Assembly (NCBI GenBank): GCA_030618925.1
Contig: JAUXCK010000217.1
Location: 1 to 5,566 of the forward strand
Length of the DNA stretch: 5,566 nt
Direction: 5' to 3'
DNA from: Desulfobacteraceae bacterium
GTDB taxonomy: Bacteria; Desulfobacterota; Desulfobacteria; Desulfobacterales; SURF-7
The position numbers and the translations under genes were made by a program. The first letter of the stretch is position 1. The number at the start of each line of letters is the position of its first letter. Positions 1-5,517 of this stretch are shown here, piece by piece. The notes under the pieces are model-generated. The model was not told the origin of the DNA. It saw only the letters and a program-made list of their open reading frames with translations, and did no database searches.

Positions 1-325
1 AAGGATTTGTCTTCCTAAGACCGCTTGGCCTCCGACTTTTTAACTCCAGGGATTTGAAGTGAGAGATGAGTGTTCGTTTTGTTCATATTGGTGGAATTGT
101 TGACCATCTTTTCATAATAGAGAATGGGTGTTAAATATATAGACTGATTTTTCTTAAAGATAAACATTAGAGAAAACGGAAGGAGCGATACAGAATGGAC
201 AATCCAGGGATACAGGCAACATCGGACACAGGACACAGAACAAAGACAACGAAAACAAAAAACACAGAAAGCTAAGAACATGTATATGAGCAATAAGGAC
301 CCCATCAGAAAAGGACCGGTTAATT
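1..325. other. Non-coding leader region upstream of metF
   Basis: I see no convincing protein or RNA gene in this stretch. Its composition is purine-rich and low in complexity from about 180 onward. The only ORF with a plausible ribosome site is a 26-codon one at 195-275, preceded by AGGAG at 181-185 with a 9-base spacing. Its product is rich in Thr and Lys because it runs through a repeat-like tract, so I do not call it a gene. A short hairpin (GTCTT, 3-base loop, AAGAC) lies at 9-21. TTGACC at 100-105 resembles a -35 box but has no acceptable -10 box at the right distance. The metF promoter is probably in here, but I cannot place it. Confidence 0.6.
224..265. repeat. Degenerate heptad-periodic purine/AC-rich tract
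   Basis: Two perfect tandem copies of GGACACA (224-230 and 231-237) are followed by units of the same length that decay progressively: GAACAAA, GACAACG, then A-rich heptads to about 265. The plus strand is almost free of T throughout. The tract lies about 60 bases before the metF start and may be a remnant of a dispersed intergenic repeat. No function is evident. Confidence 0.45.
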
Positions 326-1213
326 ATGACGTCATCATTTAGAAATGCCCTGGAATCGAATAATTTTGTGGTCACCTGTGAGGTGGCACCCCCCAAAGGA
401 ACAAACCTTGAAAGCACCATTCACCATATCAACCTTCTGAAAGACAAGGTGGATGCCATGAACCTTACGGATCACCAGAGCTCCGTGATGCGGTTTCCTT
501 CTTTGGGCGGTGCGCTGCTGGTAAAGGAACTGGGTGGCGAACCCATATTGCAAATGACCTGCAGGGACCGCAACCGGCTGGCGCTCCAGGCGGATTTGCT
601 TTTTGCCGCAAGCCGCGGGATTGAAAACGTCCTCTGCCTGACCGGTGATTCGGTCATGCTGGGAGATCATAAAGAAGCAAAAGGGGTGTTTGATCTGGAT
701 TCGAGTCAGCTTGTCTCAGCCATCAGGACCCTTGAAAAGGGAAAAGACCTTGGCGGAAACGACCTGGACGGATCGGTTTCCTTTTGTGCCGGCGCCATTG
801 TCACCCCCGAGGCCAACCCTCTCGAACCCCAGCTGATAAAATTTGAAAAAAAAATTGAGGCCGGGATCGAATTTATCCAAACCCAGGCGGTATATGATTT
901 GGATAAATTTAAAACCTTTATGACCTATGCCCGGCAGTTTCCCGTAAAAATTCTGGCTGGTGTCATTCTTCTGACCTCAGCCCCCATGGCACGGTTTATG
1001 AACAAAAATATTGCCGGCGTGAGCGTGCCCCAGGATCTGATCGATGAAATGGCATCCGCACCAAAGGGAGGGGCGCTTTCAAAGGGCATAGACATTGCCG
1101 GCCGTATGATCCAACAGATTCGGGAAGAGAAGCTGTGTGACGGCGTGCATATCATGGCCATCGGCAAGGAGGAGCGTGTGCCGGACATCATGGCAGCCGC
1201 GGGGTTGCCATAA
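326..1213 (+). CDS. metF: Methylenetetrahydrofolate reductase (MetF family)
   Basis: This 295-residue protein has the normal length of a bacterial MetF. It is a cytosolic FAD-dependent TIM-barrel enzyme that interconverts methylene- and methyl-tetrahydrofolate, for methionine synthesis or for the methyl branch of the Wood-Ljungdahl pathway. Visible landmarks are TCEVAPPKG near residues 17-25, with Glu19 at the place of the family's catalytic glutamate; NLTDHQSS at 46-53; RDRNRLALQADLLFA at 80-94; LTGD at 105-108, with Asp108 matching the conserved flavin-site aspartate; and TQAVYD at 186-191, with Gln187 as the folate-site glutamine. AAAAGGA at about 308-314 supports the ATG at 326. The CEVAPPKG and RDRNRLALQ style resembles MetF of acetogenic and sulfate-reducing anaerobes, so a Wood-Ljungdahl role is likely, but no partner such as MetV or a CODH gene lies in the window. 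A candidate terminator overlaps the stop codon, so the gene appears to end its transcript here. Confidence 0.93.
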   Translation: MTSSFRNALESNNFVVTCEVAPPKGTNLESTIHHINLLKDKVDAMNLTDHQSSVMRFPSLGGALLVKELGGEPILQMTCRDRNRLALQADLLFAASRGIENVLCLTGDSVMLGDHKEAKGVFDLDSSQLVSAIRTLEKGKDLGGNDLDGSVSFCAGAIVTPEANPLEPQLIKFEKKIEAGIEFIQTQAVYDLDKFKTFMTYARQFPVKILAGVILLTSAPMARFMNKNIAGVSVPQDLIDEMASAPKGGALSKGIDIAGRMIQQIREEKLCDGVHIMAIGKEERVPDIMAAAGLP

Positions 1214-1221
1214 CCGTTTTT
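1190..1221 (+). terminator. Candidate Rho-independent terminator overlapping the metF stop
   Basis: TGGCAGCC (1191-1198) pairs with GGTTGCCA (1203-1210) around a GCGG loop, with one G-U wobble. A1190 and T1211 add a ninth pair. A run of five T follows at 1217-1221. The five bases between the stem and the T run weaken the call. The hairpin lies inside the last metF codons, and its 3' arm abuts the TAA stop. Confidence 0.45.
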
Positions 1222-1253
1222 ATAACACTTTTTTATAACACTTTTATAGACAC
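1217..1253. repeat. Three imperfect tandem 12-13 base units
   Basis: Three successive AT-rich units end in ACAC: TTTTTATAACAC (1217-1228), the same with one extra T (1229-1241), and TTTTATAGACAC (1242-1253). They sit directly after metF and upstream of the regulator gene. They could be slippage products, extra T-rich termination signals, or binding sites for an AT-preferring protein. The sequence does not decide between these. Confidence 0.7.
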
Positions 1254-1309
1254 CGCCTGTTGAAACAATTTTAAAACAATATTCCAGCACTATCCCCTAA
1301 TGGAAAAAC

Positions 1310-1339
1310 TTGTTTATTTTTAAAACAAAATGAACTATA
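1310..1339 (+). promoter_or_regulatory. Possible promoter with overlapping inverted repeat before the regulator operon
   Basis: TTGTTT (1310-1315) and ACTATA (1334-1339) are separated by 18 bases and resemble a sigma70-type promoter. A start point near 1346 would leave about 35 bases before the ATG at 1381. The -35 region lies in an inverted repeat, TTGTTTA-N5-AAAACAA (1310-1328), which matches in six of seven positions per arm. Such a site could bind a repressor. It is loosely Rex-like, but the spacer is 5 rather than 4 bases. This is a weak call made by eye. Confidence 0.3.
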
Positions 1340-1380
1340 TAAGACGCCATGTGATTGTTTTACGATTACGTGAGCCGATT

Positions 1381-2733
1381 ATGAAACCAATATCGCTTGA
1401 CAACATATCATCTCAGAAAAACAACCTGGAACGAATCCTCGACAACCTCAAGGAGGGGATCATCGCCCATGATCTAGACCGGAATATCTTTTTTTTCAAC
1501 AAAGCTGCTGAAAAGATAACCGGGTTCAACAGGGATGAAATTTTAGGAAAGGATTGCCATGAAGCCCTGAACGGCCCTTTTTGTGGGGAAAACTGCTCAT
1601 TTTGCGGGACTTCTCCCACATTTACGGACAAATCAGAATATTCAGCCACAATTGTGACAAAAACCGGTGAATCCCGTCGTATCGAGATGACGGCGACCAT
1701 GATGAAGGATGAGGAGAATCGAAATGTTGGTATTCTAGCCTCCTTCAGAGATGTGACCGACCTGCTGAATCTTCAAATAAAAGCCAGGGATCTAACCGGA
1801 TTTTCAAACATTATCGGCAGACATCCCAAAATGCTCGAGGTTTTTCAACAGATCAGAGAAGTCGCCCTTTATGACTCGCCCGTGCATATCTGCGGAGAGA
1901 CAGGAACCGGCAAGGAGCTTGTGGCAAATGCCATTCACAATGAAAGCCTGCGAAACGGCGCACCCTTTGTTCCCATTAACTGCGGCGCATTGCCTGAAGG
2001 ACTGATTGAAAGTGAGCTTTTCGGACATGTAAAGGGATCATTTTCCGGTGCGATCCGCGATAAAAAAGGCAGGTTCGAGCTGGCTGACAATGGAACAATC
2101 TTTTTAGATGAGGTCGCAGAACTGCCCAAACACTTGCAGGTAAAGCTCTTGCGTTTTCTTCAGGAAGGCGTCCTCGAGAAAGTCGGGAGCGAAAAAACAA
2201 CCCGTGTCAATGCGCGTATCATCAGTGCAGCCAACAAAAATTTAAAAAACGAGGTCAAAAAAAATAACTTCCGGGATGATTTGTATTACAGATTAAACGT
2301 TATCCCCATCACCCTTCCGCCGCTTCGAAACCGGAAAAATGATATCCCGCTTTTATCTGAACATTTTCTCAAGCAGATTGAACAAAAAACCGGCAGTGAC
2401 CCGCACAAAATTTCAGAATCAGCCATGTCCATTATGCTGGACTACCCATGGCCGGGAAATGTCAGAGAACTTGAAAATGTGATACAATTTGCCATTATTA
2501 AAAGCAGGACGAAAATCATCTCGTCTGATAATCTTCCTTTGGAACTCCTTGAAAGCCGGACAGACCGGATCAGGAGAGGCCCTGCATCAAAACTTGATGC
2601 AGACATTGTTCGGGCAGCCCTCATTAAAACAGGCGGCAATAAGGCAAAAGCAGCCAAACTGCTGGATGTGGGACGTGCGACCCTGTATCGCTTTCTCAAT
2701 GATCACCCCGGAGCGGTGCCCGTGGATATATAA
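1381..2733 (+). CDS. Sigma54-dependent transcriptional activator, PAS - AAA+ - Fis-type HTH
   Basis: From the ATG at 1381 the protein has 450 residues. The in-frame ATG at 1330 would add 17 residues but has no ribosome site, whereas GTGAG (1370-1374) lies six bases before 1381. A PAS sensor spans about residues 13-125 and contains Cys59, Cys68, Cys72 and Cys75. The AAA+ domain spans about 140-380, with Walker A GETGTGKE (172-179), Walker B IFLDE (240-244), arginine-finger region FRDDLYYRLNVIP (297-309) and PWPGNVRELENV (356-367). The sigma54-contact loop reads GSFSGA (219-224) instead of the usual GAFTGA. A Fis-like helix-turn-helix lies at about 407-442, with GNKAKAAKLLDVGRATLYRF. There is no phosphoreceiver domain, so the PAS domain is the likely signal input. 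The fetA-like gene starts 32 bases downstream, which suggests co-transcription. The signal and target promoters are unknown. The family call is very secure. Confidence 0.95.
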   Translation: MKPISLDNISSQKNNLERILDNLKEGIIAHDLDRNIFFFNKAAEKITGFNRDEILGKDCHEALNGPFCGENCSFCGTSPTFTDKSEYSATIVTKTGESRRIEMTATMMKDEENRNVGILASFRDVTDLLNLQIKARDLTGFSNIIGRHPKMLEVFQQIREVALYDSPVHICGETGTGKELVANAIHNESLRNGAPFVPINCGALPEGLIESELFGHVKGSFSGAIRDKKGRFELADNGTIFLDEVAELPKHLQVKLLRFLQEGVLEKVGSEKTTRVNARIISAANKNLKNEVKKNNFRDDLYYRLNVIPITLPPLRNRKNDIPLLSEHFLKQIEQKTGSDPHKISESAMSIMLDYPWPGNVRELENVIQFAIIKSRTKIISSDNLPLELLESRTDRIRRGPASKLDADIVRAALIKTGGNKAKAAKLLDVGRATLYRFLNDHPGAVPVDI

Positions 2734-2765
2734 AGACACATGACGATTGATGGTAATAGATATTC

Positions 2766-3437
2766 ATGGATCAAAAAGCCATTATTGAATTTAAGGAAGT
2801 TTCATTTTCATATCCCGGGTCCCGACCCCTTTTTAAGGCCTTGACCTTTGAATTCAAATCCAACGCCTTCTATCTCATCAAAGGGCCATCAGGTGCCGGC
2901 AAATCAAGCCTCCTGAGGCTCCTCAACCGACTGGAGGAGCCTTCGTCAGGGGAGATATTTTTTAATCATCTGCCCTTGTCATCCTATCACCCGCCAGAAC
3001 TCCGCAGGCGAATTCTCTACATTCAGCAAACCCCGACCGTAATCGACGGTTCGGTCAGGGACAATCTACTGCTGCCGTTTGATTTTAAAAATAACAATGA
3101 CTTGACCCGGCCTGATGATGACCACCTCCTGACGCGCCTGAAAGATTTTCGTCTTACGAATGTAAGCCTGGAACACAATGCACAGAACCTCTCTGTGGGG
3201 CAGCTTCAGCGGGTCTGTTTCATAAGGGGAATCCTGCTGTTTCCGGAAATCATCCTGCTCGATGAACCCACCAGCGCACTCGACAAAGAGAGTAGAAAAA
3301 TCGTAGAATCAAGCGCCGAGCGGTTATGTTGTGAATCCGGAAGCACCGTTATCATGGTCAGCCACAATACATTTGTGCCTAAAAAGGTCACCCCGATTGT
3401 CCTGGATATAACAGACGGAAGGATCATGGAGATCTAA
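2766..3437 (+). CDS. fetA: ABC transporter ATP-binding protein, FetA/YbbL type
   Basis: This 223-residue protein is a single nucleotide-binding domain, close to the length of E. coli FetA. It should power the membrane partner encoded directly downstream. Walker A is GPSGAGKS (40-47), the Q-loop is at Gln87-Gln88, Walker B is IILLDEP (162-168) with Glu167 as catalytic base, the D-loop is SALD (170-173), and the switch histidine is His200. The signature motif reads LSVGQ (142-146), a departure from the canonical LSGGQ. The ATG at 2766 is the only reasonable start, because an in-frame TAG lies at 2757-2759. No strong ribosome site is visible, so translation may depend on coupling to the regulator gene ending 32 bases upstream. 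E. coli FetAB has been linked to iron export and peroxide resistance, and plant STAR1/STAR2 is related. The substrate here is inferred from the pairing with a UPF0014 protein, not from the ATPase itself. Confidence 0.85.
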   Translation: MDQKAIIEFKEVSFSYPGSRPLFKALTFEFKSNAFYLIKGPSGAGKSSLLRLLNRLEEPSSGEIFFNHLPLSSYHPPELRRRILYIQQTPTVIDGSVRDNLLLPFDFKNNNDLTRPDDDHLLTRLKDFRLTNVSLEHNAQNLSVGQLQRVCFIRGILLFPEIILLDEPTSALDKESRKIVESSAERLCCESGSTVIMVSHNTFVPKKVTPIVLDITDGRIMEI

Positions 3438-4231
3438 TGGAACCGGAAATTGTAAATATCGGATTCGGTCAACTGGCCGCAGGGCTTTTATTTATACTGA
3501 TCGCCGGCGCCGCCTCTGTTTTTCATGCCCTGAAGCTGGAACGTGATCTATTGATCGGTACGGTGAGGACATTTGCCCAGCTTTTCATGTTGGGGTATGT
3601 CCTCAAGTTTATATTTAATCTGGACAATGTCTGGCTGGTCTTATTGATTTTTCTTTTTATGACATTTTTCGCTGCCTGGACGATTTACAGCAGGGTGGAA
3701 GAAAAACAAATATCCTTTTTTTTCCCCGTACTTTTTTCCATGACCATCAGCTTCTTTCTGGTCTCCTTTATGGTCACAGCCGTGGTGGTCGGTGTAAAAC
3801 CCTGGTGGAAACCCCAGTATTTTATACCCCTTGGCGGAATGGTCATCGGAAATTCCATGAATGCCATCGCCATCGCCCTGGAACGGTTGCTGGGAGATTT
3901 AAGGACAAATCGAAAAGAGATAGAGATGAAGCTGTGCCTTGGTGCGGATTATAAAGAGGCGAGTCAGGAGACCGTCAGAGATGCGGTAAAAGCAGGCATG
4001 ATCCCCTCTATCAACTCTATGATGGCGGTGGGGATGGTTTTCATTCCCGGGATGATGACGGGTCAGATTCTTGCCGGAGCTGACCCGGTGCTCGCCATCA
4101 AGTACCAGATCGTGATCATGGTTATGCTTGTGGGCTCTACCGCTATCGGTACGCTGCTGGCCATTTCCCTTGTAAGGCGCCTATGCTTCAGCCCGAGTCA
4201 TCAGCTGCTTCTGCGGCCAAAAAACAAATGA
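3437..4231 (+). CDS. fetB: ABC transporter permease of the FetB/YbbM (UPF0014) family, putative metal exporter
   Basis: This 264-residue integral membrane protein has about seven hydrophobic segments, near residues 9-32, 42-62, 63-85, 92-120, 127-148, 188-213 and 220-246. Family hallmarks are KPWWKPQYFIPLGGMVIGNS (121-140), the cytoplasmic LCLGADYKEASQETVRDAVK stretch (167-186) and the glycine- and methionine-rich MIPSINSMMAVGMVFIPGMMTGQILAGADP (188-217). Its ATG shares one base with the stop of the ATPase gene (TAATG). GGAG at 3428-3431 lies five bases before the start, so the pair is translationally coupled. It should form the inner-membrane channel of a two-component exporter with the upstream ATPase. 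Iron is the best-known substrate assignment in this family; other metals or small molecules remain possible. There are few cysteines or histidines within the predicted membrane segments. No terminator hairpin is visible after the gene. Confidence 0.9.
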   Translation: MEPEIVNIGFGQLAAGLLFILIAGAASVFHALKLERDLLIGTVRTFAQLFMLGYVLKFIFNLDNVWLVLLIFLFMTFFAAWTIYSRVEEKQISFFFPVLFSMTISFFLVSFMVTAVVVGVKPWWKPQYFIPLGGMVIGNSMNAIAIALERLLGDLRTNRKEIEMKLCLGADYKEASQETVRDAVKAGMIPSINSMMAVGMVFIPGMMTGQILAGADPVLAIKYQIVIMVMLVGSTAIGTLLAISLVRRLCFSPSHQLLLRPKNK

Positions 4232-4246
4232 AAAGCGCATTAAAAG

Positions 4247-4281
4247 CGAATGTCGAATATCGAACACCGAATATCGAATAA
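4247..4281. repeat. Five tandem 7-base repeats, consensus CGAATAT
   Basis: Five contiguous heptads begin with CGAA: positions 4247, 4254, 4261, 4268 and 4275. The second and fourth are identical (CGAATAT); the first ends GT, the third is CGAACAC and the last ends AA. The array fills about half of the 75-base spacer between the convergent fetB and hypB genes. Its sequence style resembles intergenic repeats I associate with environmental deltaproteobacterial genomes, but I could not compare it with anything here. It has no hairpin potential that would make it a terminator. Confidence 0.85.
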
Positions 4282-4305
4282 TGAAGGAAGGTGCGCCTAC
4301 GCCAC

Positions 4306-4323
4306 ATCAATTTATAAATTGAT
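4306..4323. repeat. 18-base perfect AT-rich palindrome over the hypB stop codon
   Basis: ATCAATTTATAAATTGAT is a perfect palindrome (two 9-base arms, no loop) covering the last hypB codons and the stop. It is too AT-rich and loop-free to be a good terminator. It could be chance, a protein site, or the edge of the repeat in the neighbouring spacer. Confidence 0.5.
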
Positions 4324-4975
4324 TGACTTCTGTCTTAAGCCAGTCAACCCATGCCTCAACCCCCTGGCCTGTTTTAGAGGATATCTCGAATATCTGAATG
4401 TCTGGATTTAACTTGAGCACCCTTTCCCTCATGGCCTGAATGTCAAAATCAGAAAGCGACAGGTAGTCTATCTTATTTACCAGAAGCACATCGCATACCG
4501 TAAACATAAGGGGATATTTAAGGGGTTTGTCATCGCCTTCGGGCACACTCAGAATCATGGCATTTTTAATGGCCCCTGTGTCAAATTCTGCGGGGCAAAC
4601 CAGGTTGCCCACGTTTTCAATGATCACAAGATCAAGGGGGGATAGATCCATTCCATCAAGACCCCTTTCCACCATGGATGCGTCCAGGTGACAGAAGCCC
4701 CCGGTCCTCAGCTGAACGGCATTGATGCCTGTTTCAGCAATTTTTTCCGCATCCACCATGGAGTCAATATCCGCCTCGATCACGCCCATTGTCAGATCAT
4801 CGCCCAGGATCTCTATGGTTTTCAGAATCGTGGTGGTCTTGCCTGCACCCGGAGACGACATGAGATTTAACAAAAAGGTTTTGCTGGTTGCGAGTCTGCT
4901 TCTTAATTCTTCAGCTTTCACCTTGTTATCCGAGTGAATCTCTTCCTTAACCTCAATCAGTCGTACCTCGTCCAT
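4307..4975 (-). CDS. hypB: Hydrogenase/urease nickel incorporation GTPase HypB
   Basis: This 222-residue cytosolic SIMIBI-class GTPase works with HypA to insert nickel into the large subunit of [NiFe]-hydrogenase. The P-loop is SSPGAGKT (40-47). IEADIDSMVDAEKI (67-80) is the switch region. GGFCHLDA (92-99) provides Cys95 and His96, and ENVGNLVCP (120-128) provides Cys127; these form the conserved metal site at the dimer interface. NKID (167-170) is the guanine-specificity motif. The frame is open upstream to an ATG at 5053, but the ATG at 4975 is clearly right: it follows a strong GGAGGT (4987-4982) by six bases, matches the family N terminus, and overlaps the hypA stop by one base. The N-terminal CxxCGC motif and the histidine-rich nickel-storage stretch found in some HypB proteins are both absent, so this is the plain form. 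It converges on fetB. Confidence 0.96.
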   Translation of the reverse strand: MDEVRLIEVKEEIHSDNKVKAEELRSRLATSKTFLLNLMSSPGAGKTTTILKTIEILGDDLTMGVIEADIDSMVDAEKIAETGINAVQLRTGGFCHLDASMVERGLDGMDLSPLDLVIIENVGNLVCPAEFDTGAIKNAMILSVPEGDDKPLKYPLMFTVCDVLLVNKIDYLSLSDFDIQAMRERVLKLNPDIQIFEISSKTGQGVEAWVDWLKTEVNQFIN

Positions 4976-5325
4976 TATAGTACCTCCATGTTCTTGATGT
5001 AGTATTCCCTGCCCGACTCGAGCGAACATTTCTGGTTCCCGCACTTGGGGCATGCAATGTCTTTCATCTCGTTTTTATTAATCTCAAAAGAGTGTGAGCA
5101 CGCATCACATTTGAGCACAATGGGCTTGCGATTGATCACAAGCTCGGCTTTTTCTGCAATGGTGTCTTTGCTCAGGTAGTCAAAATAGTGCTGAATCCAC
5201 TCATTTTCCAAATCAGACAGATCACCGATGTCCAGATGAATCTTGACAATTTTGGTAACATTGGATGGTTCGGCATGTTTGAGTGCAATATTGAGGATGC
5301 TCTCTGTAACCTGTAGCTCGTGCAT
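4975..5325 (-). CDS. hypA: Hydrogenase maturation nickel metallochaperone HypA
   Basis: This 116-residue protein has the usual HypA length. It binds nickel through its N terminus and a structural zinc through two CxxC motifs, and passes nickel to hydrogenase together with HypB. The protein starts MHE, so His2, the essential nickel ligand, is present. The zinc cysteines are Cys73/Cys76 and Cys92/Cys95. A further cysteine, Cys100, lies just outside the second motif. The C-terminal SGREYYIKNMEV (104-115) is a family signature. AAAGGA near 5339-5334 lies eight bases before the ATG and supports the start. The gene leads a two-gene operon with hypB, with stop and start overlapping as TAATG. hypC, hypD, hypE and hypF are not in the window. 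A sigma54-like promoter and an upstream palindrome precede it. Confidence 0.95.
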   Translation of the reverse strand: MHELQVTESILNIALKHAEPSNVTKIVKIHLDIGDLSDLENEWIQHYFDYLSKDTIAEKAELVINRKPIVLKCDACSHSFEINKNEMKDIACPKCGNQKCSLESGREYYIKNMEVL

Positions 5326-5380
5326 TACTTTTTTCCTTTACTTTTTATCTGGTTTCCAACAGCCTGAAAATCGGAATTAT

Positions 5381-5400
5381 TGCCTTCTAATGCCTTCTAA
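5381..5400. repeat. Perfect 10-base tandem duplication in the hypA leader
   Basis: TGCCTTCTAA occurs twice back to back (5381-5390 and 5391-5400). It lies at and just after the transcription start predicted from the -24/-12 element, so it would affect initial transcript sequence or spacing. It may simply be a slippage duplication. Confidence 0.75.
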
Positions 5401-5407
5401 AATATTA

Positions 5408-5423
5408 TTCAAGAAATGTGCCA
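5408..5423 (-). promoter_or_regulatory. Candidate sigma54 (-24/-12) promoter for hypAB
   Basis: On the minus strand the sequence is TGGCACA-TTTC-TTGAA (5423 to 5408), against the consensus TGGCAC-N5-TTGCW. The -24 box is perfect and the GG-to-GN spacing is exactly right. The one mismatch is A for C in the -12 GC pair, which normally costs strength. Transcription would start near 5397, giving a leader of about 72 bases before hypA. Sigma54 control of hyp genes is known in enteric bacteria (FhlA-dependent), which makes the site plausible here. Confidence 0.45.
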
Positions 5424-5472
5424 TGACTGAAAAGCTGGATTCACCTGCATTCCCGGCGCCTAAATTGCCTCA

Positions 5473-5490
5473 TGAGACACCTGTGTCTCA
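5473..5490. promoter_or_regulatory. Palindromic operator / candidate enhancer-binding site upstream of hypAB
   Basis: TGAGACAC-CT-GTGTCTCA is a perfect inverted repeat with two 8-base arms and a 2-base centre. Its centre is about 85 bases upstream of the start point predicted from the sigma54-like element, the normal place for an enhancer-binding protein. The hairpin loop would be too small, and the adjoining A run (5490-5497) is on the wrong strand for a plus-strand terminator, so a DNA-binding site is the better reading. It could equally serve a divergent gene beyond the window edge. Confidence 0.6.
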
Positions 5491-5501
5491 AAAAAAACAT
5501 G

Positions 5502-5517
5502 ATACAACGGCCTGTAT
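5502..5517. repeat. Short inverted repeat ATACA-N6-TGTAT
   Basis: Two perfect 5-base arms flank a 6-base centre, 11 bases beyond the larger palindrome. This has the size of a small dimeric-regulator site but is short enough to arise by chance. Confidence 0.3.

Noticed and set aside
1..45. Minus-strand resemblance to the D-arm of a class II tRNA (GGCCAAGCGGTCTTAGG)
   Set aside because: No proper anticodon arm follows: the 7-base loop that can form lacks the invariant U33. The acceptor and T arms cannot be seen because the window ends. Sequence beyond position 1 would decide it.
100..137. Sigma70 promoter for metF around TTGACC or TAAATA
   Set aside because: No -35/-10 pair has both acceptable sequence and spacing.
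15..305. 96-codon minus-strand ORF before metF
   Set aside because: Low-complexity Cys/Phe/Leu product that mirrors the purine-rich tract; no family resemblance and no supporting context.
1330..1380. Longer N terminus for the sigma54 activator starting at 1330
   Set aside because: No ribosome site precedes 1330, the extra 17 residues look unlike PAS-activator N termini, and the stretch overlaps a possible -10 box.
4290..4323. Bidirectional terminator between fetB and hypB
   Set aside because: The GC-containing stem is only about four pairs, and the perfect palindrome has no loop and is almost all A/T.
4976..5053. 26-residue N-terminal extension of HypB
   Set aside because: It lies entirely inside hypA in another frame, while GGAGGT sits six bases before the ATG at 4975.
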